Made by a program: the position numbers and the translations under genes
In this document: positions 7,458 to 16,242 of the stretch, piece after piece
Numbering within the stretch: position 1 is the first letter of the stretch
How the letters are laid out: the number at the start of each line of letters is the position of its first letter
NCBI GenBank assembly: GCA_035758545.1
Contig: DASTWQ010000087.1
Coordinates: 1 to 16,996, forward strand
Direction: 5' to 3'
Length of the DNA: 16,996 bases
From: JAFDVN01 sp035758545
GTDB taxonomy: Bacteria > Acidobacteriota > Holophagae > Holophagales > Holophagaceae
Notes under the pieces: model-generated
The model's input: only the letters and a program-made list of their open reading frames with translations
The model's database searches: none
What the model was told of the DNA's origin: nothing

Positions 7458-8131
7458 GCGCCCACCTCGACGCCGACGAGGCGTCCGTCCGCCAGCCGCG
7501 CGACGCGGTCCGCCTGGGCGATGACCGCGGGGTCGTGGCTGGCGGCCAGGATGGCGGCGCCCTCCTCCCGGGCCAGGGCCTTCAGCAGGGCCACCAGGGG
7601 ACCGCCATGGGCGTGGTCCAGGGCTGCCGTGGGCTCGTCGGCGAGGATGACCTTGGGCTTCGGCGCCAGGGCCCGGGCGATGGCCACCCGCTGCTGCTGG
7701 CCGCCGCTGAGCTGGCCGGGGCGGTGGTCGAGGCGGGCCGTCAGGTCCACCCGGTCCAGGGCCTCGGCGGCCCGGCGCCGGGCTTCGCTTTCAGACGCCC
7801 CCTGGAGCTGGAGGGGCAGCATGACGTTCTCCAGGGCGCTGAGCACCGGCACGAGGTTGTGGGCCTGGAAGACGAAGCCCAGCCGGCGCAGGCGCAGGTC
7901 GCAGCGGGCCCGCTCCGGCAGGCGGGAGACCGCCTCGCCCTCGAGGAGCACCTCGCCCTCATCCGGCTCATCCAGCAGCCCCGCCAGGTTCAGCAGGGTG
8001 CTCTTGCCGGAGCCCGAGGGCCCCGCCAGCACCGTGAGGGCGCCGGCGGGCGCGTCCAGGCTCACGGCGAACACGCCGGCCTTCTCGCCGCCGAGTTCGT
8101 AGGCCCGGCTCACCTCACGCAGCTGGAGCAT
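7454..8131 (-). CDS. ABC transporter ATP-binding protein (LolD/MacB type)
   Basis: The 225-residue protein is the ATPase partner of the overlapping FtsX-type permease. All motifs are intact: Walker A GPSGSGKST (37-45), Q-loop Q89, signature LSGGQQQRVAIARA (141-154), Walker B VILADEP (161-167) and the switch histidine in ASHDP (H199). Length and order match LolD/FtsE-like subunits. The D-loop region reads ALDHAHGGPL, with a His-rich stretch where family members usually have other polar residues; I regard this as a minor variation. The ATG at 8131 follows a weak purine stretch (AGAGAAC) and a heptamer array (8140-8167). It is the first gene of the ATPase-permease-pgpA unit, 120 bp downstream of rimO. 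Confidence 0.92.
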   Translation of the reverse strand: MLQLREVSRAYELGGEKAGVFAVSLDAPAGALTVLAGPSGSGKSTLLNLAGLLDEPDEGEVLLEGEAVSRLPERARCDLRLRRLGFVFQAHNLVPVLSALENVMLPLQLQGASESEARRRAAEALDRVDLTARLDHRPGQLSGGQQQRVAIARALAPKPKVILADEPTAALDHAHGGPLVALLKALAREEGAAILAASHDPAVIAQADRVARLADGRLVGVEVGA

Positions 8132-8139
8132 GTTCTCTA

Positions 8140-8167
8140 GGCTATAGGCTCTTGGCCTTCGGCTCTA
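8140..8167. repeat. Degenerate heptamer array before the ABC ATPase gene
   Basis: GGCTATA, GGCTCTT, GGCCTTC and GGCTCTA follow each other with a strict 7-bp period. A possible further unit, TTCTCTA (8133-8139), touches the ATPase start. Length and period equal those of the arrays at 6149-6176 and 14651-14678, but the units differ from GGCTGGA, so kinship is less certain. Confidence 0.45.
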
Positions 8168-8171
8168 GCTT

Positions 8172-8210
8172 GCGCCGGAGGGTGCCTGTGCCCGCGCACC
8201 AGTCCGGCGC
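8172..8210. terminator. Long imperfect hairpin in the rimO-ABC gap; possible rimO terminator
   Basis: Outer arms GCGCCGGA (8172-8179) and TCCGGCGC (8203-8210) pair perfectly. After a 1 versus 2 nt internal loop, inner arms GGTGC (8181-8185) and GCACC (8196-8200) pair around a 10-nt loop. It begins 42 bp past the rimO stop in the transcribed direction. No U-tract follows, so it may be a processing or stability structure, or a terminator needing a factor. Confidence 0.4.
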
Positions 8211-8251
8211 CAAGTGACCTGCCCGGAGCCGGTTGATGCCAGCATCCAGGC

Positions 8252-9640
8252 TCAGTGACCTGGAGCATTCAGACGGGCCACGGTCGCGGCCTCGTAGGCC
8301 TTGGTCGTGGCCTCCAGGCCGCCCTCGACGATCTCCCCGACGAGGTCGTAGGCGTGGCCTTTGACGATCTTCACCCGCTGGATGGTGTTCACCTGGGGGG
8401 TGCCGTCCACGATGAGGACGTTGCCGTCCACCTCAGGGGCCTGGCCCTGCCAGCGGCCCTTCACGATCAGGTCCGTCTCCTCGTGGGCCCCCTCCACCAG
8501 GACCTCGAGGATCTGGCCCACCCGGGCCTCGTTCTTCTCCCGGGCGATCCTCTGCTGGACCTCCAGCAGCTTGCGCTTGCGGCTCTGCTTGGTGCGCTCG
8601 GGCACGGGGTCGCCGAGGGGGAAGGCGGAGGTGCCCTCCTCCGGCGAGTAGGTGAAGACGCCCACGTGGTCGAAGCGGGCCTCCTGGACGAAGGCCTTCA
8701 GCTCCTCGAAGGCGGCCTCGTCCTCGCCGGGGAAGCCGACGATGAAGTTGGAGCGGAGGGCGATCTCGGGGCAGATGGACCGCAGCTTCTCCAGCAGCTT
8801 CAGGAAGGAAGCCCGGCTGCCGCCCCGGGCCATGGCCTTGAGGATGCCGGCGTCCGCGTGCTGGAGGGGCATGTCGAGGTACTTGGCGCAGTTCGGGGTC
8901 TCGGCGATGGCCCGCATGAGGCCCTCGGTGAGGCGGTTGGGATAGGCGTAGTGGATGCGGAACCAGCGCAGGCCCTTCACCTGGCCCAGGGCCCGCACGA
9001 GCTTCTCCAGGGCGTCGGGGTCGCCGAAGTCCCGGCCGTAGTCCGTGGTGTCCTGGGCCACCAGGCTGATCTCCAGGACGCCCTCGGCCACCAGGCGCTC
9101 GGCCTCGGCCACGACGCTGGCCACGGGCCGGCTCCGCTGGCCGCCCCGGAGCTTGGGGATGACGCAGAAGGCGCAGGCGTGGTCGCAGCCCTCGCTGATC
9201 TTCAGGTAGGCGCTTGCCTTGGGCGTGGTCCGCAGCCGGGGCGAGGCCTCGTCGTAGAGGTAGGCCGGATCCCGCTCCAGCTCCTCCCAGCCGGCGCCGC
9301 CGATGACCTCGGCGATCTGCTCGATGTCCCGGGTGCCCAGGCAGGCGTCGATCTCGGGCATGCCGGCCAGCAGCTCGTCCCGGTAGCGCTCCACCAGGCA
9401 GCCGGCGACCACCAGCTTCCGGCAGGCGCCCTTCTCCTTCATGGAGGCGGCCTCCAGGATGGCGTCCACGCTCTCCTTCTTGGCGGCGTCGATGAAGCCG
9501 CAGGTGTTCACCACCAGCACCTCGGCCTCGTCCATGGCGTTCGTGATCTGGTAGCCCTTGAGCCGCAGGTGCCCCAGCATGACCTCGCTATCCACGAGGT
9601 TCTTCGGGCATCCCAGGGACATGAAGCCGACCTTCGTCAT
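8252..9640 (-). CDS. rimO: Ribosomal protein S12 methylthiotransferase RimO
   Basis: RimO is a radical-SAM enzyme that adds a methylthio group to the conserved aspartate of ribosomal protein S12, in the cytoplasm. The 462 residues show the RimO-specific N-terminus SLGCPKNLVDSEVM. The N-terminal cluster cysteines are C11, C47 (NTCGFI) and C81 (AGCLVERY). The radical-SAM motif is CDHACAFC, with C152, C156 and C159, followed by GGQRSRP (166-172). A TRAM-like RNA-binding region covers roughly 370-440. The LGCPKN motif separates it from MiaB, the tRNA paralogue. The ATG at 9640 has GGGAGG at good spacing. A 22-residue tail after the TRAM region is not conserved as far as I can tell. It is divergent from the FHA-cyclase gene. 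Confidence 0.96.
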   Translation of the reverse strand: MTKVGFMSLGCPKNLVDSEVMLGHLRLKGYQITNAMDEAEVLVVNTCGFIDAAKKESVDAILEAASMKEKGACRKLVVAGCLVERYRDELLAGMPEIDACLGTRDIEQIAEVIGGAGWEELERDPAYLYDEASPRLRTTPKASAYLKISEGCDHACAFCVIPKLRGGQRSRPVASVVAEAERLVAEGVLEISLVAQDTTDYGRDFGDPDALEKLVRALGQVKGLRWFRIHYAYPNRLTEGLMRAIAETPNCAKYLDMPLQHADAGILKAMARGGSRASFLKLLEKLRSICPEIALRSNFIVGFPGEDEAAFEELKAFVQEARFDHVGVFTYSPEEGTSAFPLGDPVPERTKQSRKRKLLEVQQRIAREKNEARVGQILEVLVEGAHEETDLIVKGRWQGQAPEVDGNVLIVDGTPQVNTIQRVKIVKGHAYDLVGEIVEGGLEATTKAYEAATVARLNAPGH

Positions 9641-9673
9641 GGCGCCTCCCCCCGCGGGGGCGGGGAACCCTCT

Positions 9674-9702
9674 AGGTTATCGCGGGATGGGGGGCTTGTC
9701 CC
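9674..9702 (-). promoter_or_regulatory. Candidate rimO promoter
   Basis: Read on the minus strand, GGGACA (9702-9697) is followed after 17 bp by TAACCT (9679-9674). The boxes match the sigma70 consensus at four and three positions. Transcription would begin near 9668, 28 bp before the ATG. It lies in the 101-bp divergent gap with the cyclase gene. Confidence 0.3.
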
Positions 9703-9741
9703 GCCCCCTCTGGTAGACTCAGGGCTCTACGCCCAGGTCCC

Positions 9742-11373
<1,632 letters not shown>

Positions 11374-11380
11374 GGGCCGC

Positions 11381-11390
11381 CCGGCGCCGG
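11381..11390. other. 10-bp palindrome between convergent genes
   Basis: CCGGCGCCGG fills most of the 18-bp gap between the cyclase stop and the stop of the facing small membrane protein gene. It could aid bidirectional termination, but there is no T-run, and such short GC palindromes arise by chance in this base composition. Confidence 0.2.
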
Positions 11391-11391
11391 A

Positions 11392-11655
11392 TCAGTCCCG
11401 GCGCTGGTGGATGGGCCAGTTCCCGAAGGCCAGGATGCAGAGCGCGATCAGGATGCCGATCCCCGGCAGCAGGATCAGCAGGCCCAGGGCGCCGTTGTAG
11501 CCGGCCTTGGCGAAGATGCGCCAGAAGAGCCAGACCTGGAAGGCGATGAGGGCCAGACCCACCAGGGCGATGATCGCCCAGAGGAAGCAGCCGAAGGCCA
11601 TGATGCCCGCGGCGGCGGCGGAGTCATCGGGGCCGAGGAGGGCGAATGGAAGCAT
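11392..11655 (-). CDS. Small hypothetical membrane protein (87 aa)
   Basis: Two strongly hydrophobic segments are visible (about 17-46 and 55-78), joined by a short basic loop, FWRIFAKAGYNG, and the protein ends with a charged tail, HQRRD. The pattern of an aromatic/basic loop, KAGYNGALGLL, then a helix and LAFGNWP, resembles short uncharacterised inner-membrane proteins found in many bacteria; I know no function. Its ATG lies 3 bp after the dcd stop codon, and the GGAG ribosome-binding site overlaps that stop, so translation is probably coupled to dcd. It is the last gene of the operon. Confidence 0.75.
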   Translation of the reverse strand: MLPFALLGPDDSAAAAGIMAFGCFLWAIIALVGLALIAFQVWLFWRIFAKAGYNGALGLLILLPGIGILIALCILAFGNWPIHQRRD

Positions 11656-11658
11656 GGG

Positions 11659-12189
11659 TCACTCCTTCACGAAATCGCGCCAGAGCATGGAGGGCTGGAT
11701 GCCGGAGTTGCGCTGGTACTTGCCCTTGGCGTCGTAGCTGTCGTACTCGCCGGTGACCGTGTGGTAGAAGATCTGGCAGATCTCCACCCCGGCGTAGATG
11801 CGGATGGGCTGGATGCAGCTGATCTCCAGGGTCCAGTAGCCGCAGAAGCCGATGTCGCCGAAGCCCGCGGTCACGTGGACGAAGAGCCCGAGCCGCCCCA
11901 CGGAGCTGCGGCCCTCCAGCATGGGCACCATGCCGTGGGTCTCGGTGTACTCCTGGGTGCGCCCCAGGTAGAGGCGGCCCGGCTGGAGCACCAGGCCCTC
12001 CTTGGGGATCTTCAGGTGCTCGATGGCGTTCGGCTTGGCCATGTCGAGGACCTCGGGCGTGTAGACCGCCAGGTCCTCGGCGAGGCTGAGGTTGTAGCTG
12101 TTGGGGTTCAGGCGGCCGTCGTCCCAGGGGGTGATGACGACCTTCCCCTCGTCCCGGGCGGCCAGGATCTGCTTGCCGGTGAGGATCAT
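11659..12189 (-). CDS. dcd: dCTP deaminase
   Basis: The enzyme deaminates dCTP to dUTP, feeding thymidylate synthesis in the cytoplasm; it belongs to the trimeric dUTPase-fold superfamily. The 176 residues include the family core LEGRSSVGRLGLFVH (91-105), the TAGFGDIGFCG turn with D112, the catalytic glutamate E122 in WTLEIS, and the nucleotide-binding tail KYQRNSGIQPS (157-167). The tail and the AGFxDxGF spacing look closer to the bifunctional dCTP deaminase/dUTPase enzymes (Mycobacterium, Methanocaldococcus) than to the E. coli form, but I cannot separate the two by eye. The ATG at 12189 has GGAG seven bases upstream. A strong hairpin sits in the leader (12207-12232). It is co-oriented with three membrane-protein genes without obvious metabolic relation. 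Confidence 0.93.
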   Translation of the reverse strand: MILTGKQILAARDEGKVVITPWDDGRLNPNSYNLSLAEDLAVYTPEVLDMAKPNAIEHLKIPKEGLVLQPGRLYLGRTQEYTETHGMVPMLEGRSSVGRLGLFVHVTAGFGDIGFCGYWTLEISCIQPIRIYAGVEICQIFYHTVTGEYDSYDAKGKYQRNSGIQPSMLWRDFVKE

Positions 12190-12206
12190 GGGGGCTCCGG
12201 AAAGGC

Positions 12207-12232
12207 GAGCGCCCGCGCGGGGGCGGGCGCTC
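12207..12232. promoter_or_regulatory. Perfect 10-bp stem-loop in the dcd leader
   Basis: GAGCGCCCGC (12207-12216) and GCGGGCGCTC (12223-12232) are exact reverse complements with a 6-nt loop. The structure lies between the stop of the 133-aa membrane protein gene and dcd, ending 18 bp before the dcd start. On the minus strand it is followed by GCCTTTCC rather than a true U-tract. It may be an attenuator, a weak terminator or an mRNA processing signal. Confidence 0.4.
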
Positions 12233-12253
12233 GGGGTCAGTCGCTCGGGCGCG

Positions 12254-12655
12254 TCACTGCTGGGTGAAAGCGGCCTTCACCTCGGGCTTCACGAGGACGA
12301 TGATCGCCCAGATGCCGATGGGCCAGCCGAGCAGGCAGCAGGCGAAGCAGGGGATCAAGGCCAGGATCGCCGCGGCCATGGCGAAGCCCCAGCTCTGGAG
12401 GTTCTTCATCTTGGTGGCGCCGATGAAGATGACGGCGCTGATGACGATGCCGAGGATGCGCAGGATCATGCTGCCGCCCATGACCAGGGCGGCGACGCCC
12501 TTGTCCGCGCCGGGCAGGCCACCCCCGGCGAGGCCCGCGCCGAAGATGCCGAGGCTCAGAAGGAGCCCGAAGAGCTGAAAGAGGATGCTGATGCCGGCGG
12601 TGACCTGGAGGCCGATGGCCGGGCCGTTGACCTGCTGCTGGGGGGTGTCGCTCAT
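12254..12655 (-). CDS. Hypothetical membrane protein (133 aa)
   Basis: After a short polar N-terminus (MSDTPQQQ) there are three hydrophobic blocks: about 13-42, 56-81 and 89-120. The last can hold one or two helices and includes IPCFACCLLGWPIGIW. The ending, VLVKPEVKAAF, recurs at the C-terminus of small uncharacterised multi-span proteins in planctomycetes and acidobacteria, as far as I recall; no function is known to me. The ATG at 12655 has a perfect AGGAG, in a 22-bp context almost identical to that of the internal start at 13058 in the upstream gene. It lies 31 bp after that gene and 64 bp before dcd. Confidence 0.8.
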   Translation of the reverse strand: MSDTPQQQVNGPAIGLQVTAGISILFQLFGLLLSLGIFGAGLAGGGLPGADKGVAALVMGGSMILRILGIVISAVIFIGATKMKNLQSWGFAMAAAILALIPCFACCLLGWPIGIWAIIVLVKPEVKAAFTQQ

Positions 12656-12686
12656 GGAGGCTCCTGGGGAATCGGGTGGAAAAGGG

Positions 12687-13589
12687 TCAGCCGAGCATGC
12701 CGGCGAGCTTGGAGATCAGGGGGAGGGGCCACTTCTCGCCACCGAAGGCCTTGATCCAGCCCATGATCGAGCCGCCGAGGGAGAGGACGAGGATGGCGAC
12801 CCAGCCCAGGCAGCCGATCACCCAGCCGATGAAGGGGATCATCATGATGATCATGGTCGGGATGATCAGCACGATGACCGTGATGGCCAGCGCCAGGCCC
12901 TGGCGGGCGTGCCAGTAGACGTAGGCCTTCTGGGGATCCGCCTGCTTGTCCTTGAACATCAGGAAGGGGATCAGGGAGAGGATGCCGAAATAGGCGAGGA
13001 AGAGGTGGATCTTGTCCTCCTCGTGGAAGGGCTGGGCGGGGGTGGTTCCATCGCTCATGAGGGCTCCTGGGGCCGGCCGCTGGCCGGGATCGGTGAACTG
13101 GCCGAACTGGGGGGCGCCCTTCGCGGGGACAGCCGGGGGCGGGGCCACGGGGGGCACGGCCGGCTTGGCGGGCTCGGGCTCCGGCTTGGGGCCCGCGGCG
13201 TGGATGGCGGCCATCTGCTCGGCGCTCATCCGCACGGTGCCCGCGGGGTTCTCCGCGGCCATGGCCTGGATGGCGACGGTGGCCCCGGCGTCCGCTCCGG
13301 CGTCGGGATCCATGAAGGTGAGGTGGATCTGGCCCAGGGTGATGCGGTCCCCGTGCTTGAGGGGCGAGGCCTGGACGCGGTTCCCGTTCACCAGCACGCC
13401 GTTGGAGCTCTGGAGGTCCTGGACCTCGTAGCCCGTGGCGCCCTTGCGGATCACGCAGTGGTGACGGGAGATGCTGGGATCGGGGATCCTCAGGGCGTTG
13501 TCCAGCTCGCGGCCGATGTGCACCTCGGCGTCCACGAGCTCGAATTCGCGGGGCTCTGCTCCGCTCTCCTGGACCAGCAGTTTGGCCAT
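12687..13589 (-). CDS. FHA domain protein with C-terminal DUF4870-like membrane domain
   Basis: The 300 residues form two unlike halves. Residues 1-93 are an FHA phosphothreonine-binding domain (HIGRELDNALRI, then SRHHCVI, then SSNGVLVNGN). Residues 96-180 are an Ala/Pro-rich linker. Residues 190-285 are a multi-span membrane domain of the DUF4870/UPF0132 style (HLFLAYFGILSLIPF, YWHARQGLALAI, a helix-rich stretch, then IKAFGGEKWPLPLI). It would place a phosphopeptide-binding module on the cytoplasmic face of the membrane. The ATG at 13589 follows GAGGGAG. An in-frame ATG at 13058 (codon 178) has its own strong AGGAG and would give a free-standing 123-residue membrane protein; the gene may be a fusion or have two products. 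It heads the probable dcd operon and is divergent from mglA. Confidence 0.88.
   Translation of the reverse strand: MAKLLVQESGAEPREFELVDAEVHIGRELDNALRIPDPSISRHHCVIRKGATGYEVQDLQSSNGVLVNGNRVQASPLKHGDRITLGQIHLTFMDPDAGADAGATVAIQAMAAENPAGTVRMSAEQMAAIHAAGPKPEPEPAKPAVPPVAPPPAVPAKGAPQFGQFTDPGQRPAPGALMSDGTTPAQPFHEEDKIHLFLAYFGILSLIPFLMFKDKQADPQKAYVYWHARQGLALAITVIVLIIPTMIIMMIPFIGWVIGCLGWVAILVLSLGGSIMGWIKAFGGEKWPLPLISKLAGMLG
13051..13072 (-). promoter_or_regulatory. Internal ribosome-binding site and start codon inside the FHA/DUF4870 gene
   Basis: AGGAG stands six bases before an in-frame ATG (13058-13056). The whole 22-bp stretch agrees at 20 positions with the start region of the next gene (12669-12648), including the codons for Met-Ser and the first two bases of the third codon. 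The protein starting here, MSDGTTPAQPFHEED, has the look of a normal N-terminus of a stand-alone DUF4870-type protein. Confidence 0.5.
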
Positions 13590-13622
13590 GGCTCCCTCGG
13601 GTCTGACGGATTGGGTTGAGGC

Positions 13623-13650
13623 AGTGTAGCCCTGCAGAACGGGTCCGCAA
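13623..13650 (-). promoter_or_regulatory. Candidate promoter of the FHA/DUF4870-dcd operon
   Basis: On the minus strand TTGCGG (13650-13645) is followed after 16 bp by TACACT (13628-13623), with four of six matches in the -10 box. Transcription would begin near 13616, giving a leader of about 27 nt. It is one of two back-to-back promoter candidates in the 157-bp gap with mglA. Confidence 0.4.
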
Positions 13651-13675
13651 AGAGGGGAGCGGCCCGGTTTATTCC

Positions 13676-13705
13676 TTGACCGGGGCCCGGAAGGTGGCGA
13701 ATCCT
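13676..13705 (+). promoter_or_regulatory. Candidate mglA promoter
   Basis: TTGACC at 13676-13681 matches the -35 consensus at five positions and is identical to the -35 candidate of the helicase gene. The best -10 candidate is AATCCT after 18 bp, which is weak. The start would be about 35 bp before the ATG. Confidence 0.25.
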
Positions 13706-13746
13706 AGCGGCAACACGCAATCCGGGCCTGCCCCGGCGGAGACGGA

Positions 13747-14643
13747 ATGGTCCTCTTCAACGCGGCCACCAAGGAACTGACGGCCAAGATCGTCTATTAC
13801 GGCCCCGGTCTCTGCGGCAAGACCACGAACCTCCAGCACATCTACGACACCCTGCCGGGCGACGGGCGGGGCAAGATGCTATCCCTCGCGACCCAGACGG
13901 ACCGCACGCTGTTCTTCGACTTCCTGCCCATCGACCTGGGCACGATCCGCGGCATGAAGACCCGCATCCAGCTCTACACGGTGCCGGGCCAGGTGTTCTA
14001 CGACGCCACCCGCAAGCTGGTGCTGCGGGGCGCGGACGCGGTGGTCTTCGTGGCGGATTCGCAGGCCCCGGCCCTGGAGTCCAACAAGGAGAGCTTCCAG
14101 AACCTCATCGACAACCTGAAGGAGCAGGGGGCGGATCTCTCGGCGATCCCCCACGTCCTCCAGTGGAACAAGCGGGACACGCCCAACGCCCTGCCAGTGG
14201 GGACCCTGGACCAGGAGTTGAACCGGTTCCATGCCCCCACCTTCGAGGCCTGCGCCATGAAGGGCGAGGGCGTGAAGGAGACCCTGGCGGGGGTGTCCAA
14301 GCTGGTCCTGAAGTCCCTGGCGGACAAGTACGGCGGCGGCACCATCGAGGCCCCGCCGGTCATCGCCGCGCCGACACGCCCGGCCCCCGTTCCGCCGCCG
14401 GTGGTGGCGCCCCCGTCCTCCCGGCCCATGGAGGTGGAGGAGATCGCCATCTCCGACGCCCTGGAGGAGATCGAGGAGCTGGAGGCCGAGCACGCCCAGC
14501 CGACGGTCCCCGAGGCCGTCCGCCAGAGCGGCGCCTACAAGCTGCCCCACGCCTCCGTGGTGGAGGTGCCCGTGGTGCTGGACCGGAGCCTCTTCTCCGG
14601 CGACACCCCGGTGGAGATCAAGCTGAAGCTGTACATCCGGTAG
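13747..14643 (+). CDS. mglA: MglA-like Ras superfamily GTPase with C-terminal extension
   Basis: MglA is a small GTPase that sets cell polarity for gliding and type IV pilus motility in Myxococcus and relatives. Residues 1-195 align closely: P-loop GPGLCGKTT (19-27), TDRTLFFDF with the intrinsic arginine finger at R53, TVPGQ with Q82, and the base-specificity motif NKRD (141-144). Ordinary MglA ends near residue 195. Here a Pro-rich linker (202-228), an acidic segment (229-250, rich in Glu) and a strand-like C-terminus (270-298, VVEVPVVLDRSLF and VEIKLKLYIR) follow. GGAGACGGA precedes the ATG. No MglB-type GTPase-activating protein is encoded in the window. The gene is divergent from the FHA/DUF4870 operon. 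The GTPase assignment is firm; the motility role is inherited from the family. Confidence 0.92.
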   Translation: MVLFNAATKELTAKIVYYGPGLCGKTTNLQHIYDTLPGDGRGKMLSLATQTDRTLFFDFLPIDLGTIRGMKTRIQLYTVPGQVFYDATRKLVLRGADAVVFVADSQAPALESNKESFQNLIDNLKEQGADLSAIPHVLQWNKRDTPNALPVGTLDQELNRFHAPTFEACAMKGEGVKETLAGVSKLVLKSLADKYGGGTIEAPPVIAAPTRPAPVPPPVVAPPSSRPMEVEEIAISDALEEIEELEAEHAQPTVPEAVRQSGAYKLPHASVVEVPVVLDRSLFSGDTPVEIKLKLYIR

Positions 14644-14650
14644 GCTTTCG

Positions 14651-14678
14651 GGCTGGAGGCTGGAGGCTGGAGGCTGGG
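14651..14678. repeat. Four-unit GGCTGGA heptamer array
   Basis: Three exact GGCTGGA units and one GGCTGGG run head to tail, starting 7 bp after the mglA stop. It is the cleanest of three 28-bp arrays in the window. It lies in the 99-bp gap before gltX, which otherwise holds the gltX ribosome-binding site (GAGG) and no clear promoter or terminator. Confidence 0.7.
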
Positions 14679-14742
14679 GCGCCATCGGGCTCCAGGCCCC
14701 GGCCGTCTTCAGGCACACTAGCTGATTAGCCCTGAGGCCCGG

Positions 14743-16236
14743 ATGTCCCGCCCCGTCGTCACCCGCTTCGCCCCCTCGCCCACCGGCATGCTGCACATCG
14801 GCGGCGTGCGGACGGCGCTCTTCTGCTGGCTCTTCGCGAAGAAGCACGGCGGGCGCTTCATCCTCCGCATCGAGGACACGGACCTCAGCCGCAGCACCGA
14901 CGACAATATCCGCATCATCGAGGAAGGCATGGCCTGGTGCGGGCTGGGCTGGGATGAGGGCCCGGTGGTGGGCGATCCCTCCCGTTGGGTGGGCCCCCAC
15001 GGCCCCTACCGCCAGATGCAGCGCATGGACCTCTACCGCGCGAAGATCCAGGAGCTCCTGGACCAGGGCCTGGCCTACCGCTGCCGCTGCTCCAAGGAGG
15101 CCCTGGAGGCCCGCCGGGCCGAGGTGGAGGCCGCCGGCAAGGTCTTCCAGTACAACCGCGGCCTGGACGCCGGCCGGGGCTGCCGGGACAAGGGCCACGA
15201 CGCCTCCGAGCCCGCGGCCATCCGGTTCAGGATGCCCCTCGCGGGGGACCCGCTGCTCGAGGACGGCGACATCGTCCTCAGGGACCAGATCAAGGGCGAG
15301 ATCCGCTTCCCCGCCGAGAGCCTGGACGACTGGATCCTCGCCCGCACCGGTGAGGCCCCCGGCGAGATCGGCGTGCCCACCTACAACTTCTGCGTGGTGG
15401 TGGACGACGTGCACATGGAGGTCAGCCACGTCATCCGGGGCGACGACCACGTGAACAACACCCCCAAGCAGCTCCCGCTCTTCGCCGCCTTCGGCGCCGA
15501 GCTGCCAGTCTTCGCCCACGTCCCCATGATCCTCGGCAAGGACGGCGCCAAGCTCAGCAAGCGCCACGGCGCCACCAGCATCACCGAATACCAGGCCATG
15601 GGCTTCCTGCCCTCCGCCGTGCGCCTGGCCCTGGCGCGGCTCTCCTGGACGCCCAAGATCAACGGCCACGCGGTGGAGACCGCCGAGGAGGAGCTGCTCA
15701 CGGACGAGGAGATGATCCGCCTCTTCGACCTCGCCGACTGCCAGAAGAGCGCCGCCCGCTTCGACCTGGACAAGCTCGCCTGGATCAACCAGAAGCTCAT
15801 CCAGCGCGCCACCTGGCAGGAGCTGGAGCCCCACCTCGCCCCCTTCCTGCCGGAGGCTTGGAAGACCAGGTCCGACGCCTTCAAGCGCGTGGCCATCACC
15901 GCCACCCAGAAGGGCAAGGGCCTGAAGGAGATGGCCGAGGCCCTGGCCTTCATCTGGGAGGCCCCCGCGGGCTTCGACGAGGCCGCCGTGGCCAAGTTCA
16001 TGACGGACGCCGTGAAGCCCGCCCTCCGGGAGGTCGCGGCCCTGGAGGACTACGCCCACGACGCCCTGGAGGCCGCCTTCAACGCCCTCCTCGAGCACCA
16101 TGGCCTCAAGCTCAAGGACCTCGCCCAGGCCCTCCGCGTCGCCCTCTGCGGCAAGCCCGTCAGCCCGCCGATCTTCGACACCCTCTTCCTGCTGGGCCCG
16201 GACGAGGTCCGCGCGCGGTTGGCAAGATGGATGTGA
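14743..16236 (+). CDS. gltX: Glutamyl-tRNA synthetase
   Basis: A 497-residue class I synthetase that charges tRNA-Glu in the cytoplasm. The ATP-binding signature is present as HIGG (18-21) in FAPSPTGMLHIGGVRTALF, and the second as KLSKR (270-274). C114, C116 and C147 fall in the insertion where E. coli GluRS binds zinc. GluRS-typical blocks LRIEDTDLSRS (41-51), TYNFCVVVDD (213-222) and SHVIRGDDH (228-236) are clear. The C-terminal half is the alpha-helical anticodon-binding region, of normal length. GAGG lies five bases before the ATG. As glnS follows directly, this GluRS need not misacylate tRNA-Gln, but specificity cannot be read here. Confidence 0.97.
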   Translation: MSRPVVTRFAPSPTGMLHIGGVRTALFCWLFAKKHGGRFILRIEDTDLSRSTDDNIRIIEEGMAWCGLGWDEGPVVGDPSRWVGPHGPYRQMQRMDLYRAKIQELLDQGLAYRCRCSKEALEARRAEVEAAGKVFQYNRGLDAGRGCRDKGHDASEPAAIRFRMPLAGDPLLEDGDIVLRDQIKGEIRFPAESLDDWILARTGEAPGEIGVPTYNFCVVVDDVHMEVSHVIRGDDHVNNTPKQLPLFAAFGAELPVFAHVPMILGKDGAKLSKRHGATSITEYQAMGFLPSAVRLALARLSWTPKINGHAVETAEEELLTDEEMIRLFDLADCQKSAARFDLDKLAWINQKLIQRATWQELEPHLAPFLPEAWKTRSDAFKRVAITATQKGKGLKEMAEALAFIWEAPAGFDEAAVAKFMTDAVKPALREVAALEDYAHDALEAAFNALLEHHGLKLKDLAQALRVALCGKPVSPPIFDTLFLLGPDEVRARLARWM

Positions 16237-16242
16237 AACCCA

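Noticed and set aside
14651..14678. CRISPR-like array
   Set aside because: The units are 7 bp, contiguous, without spacers, and only four in number.
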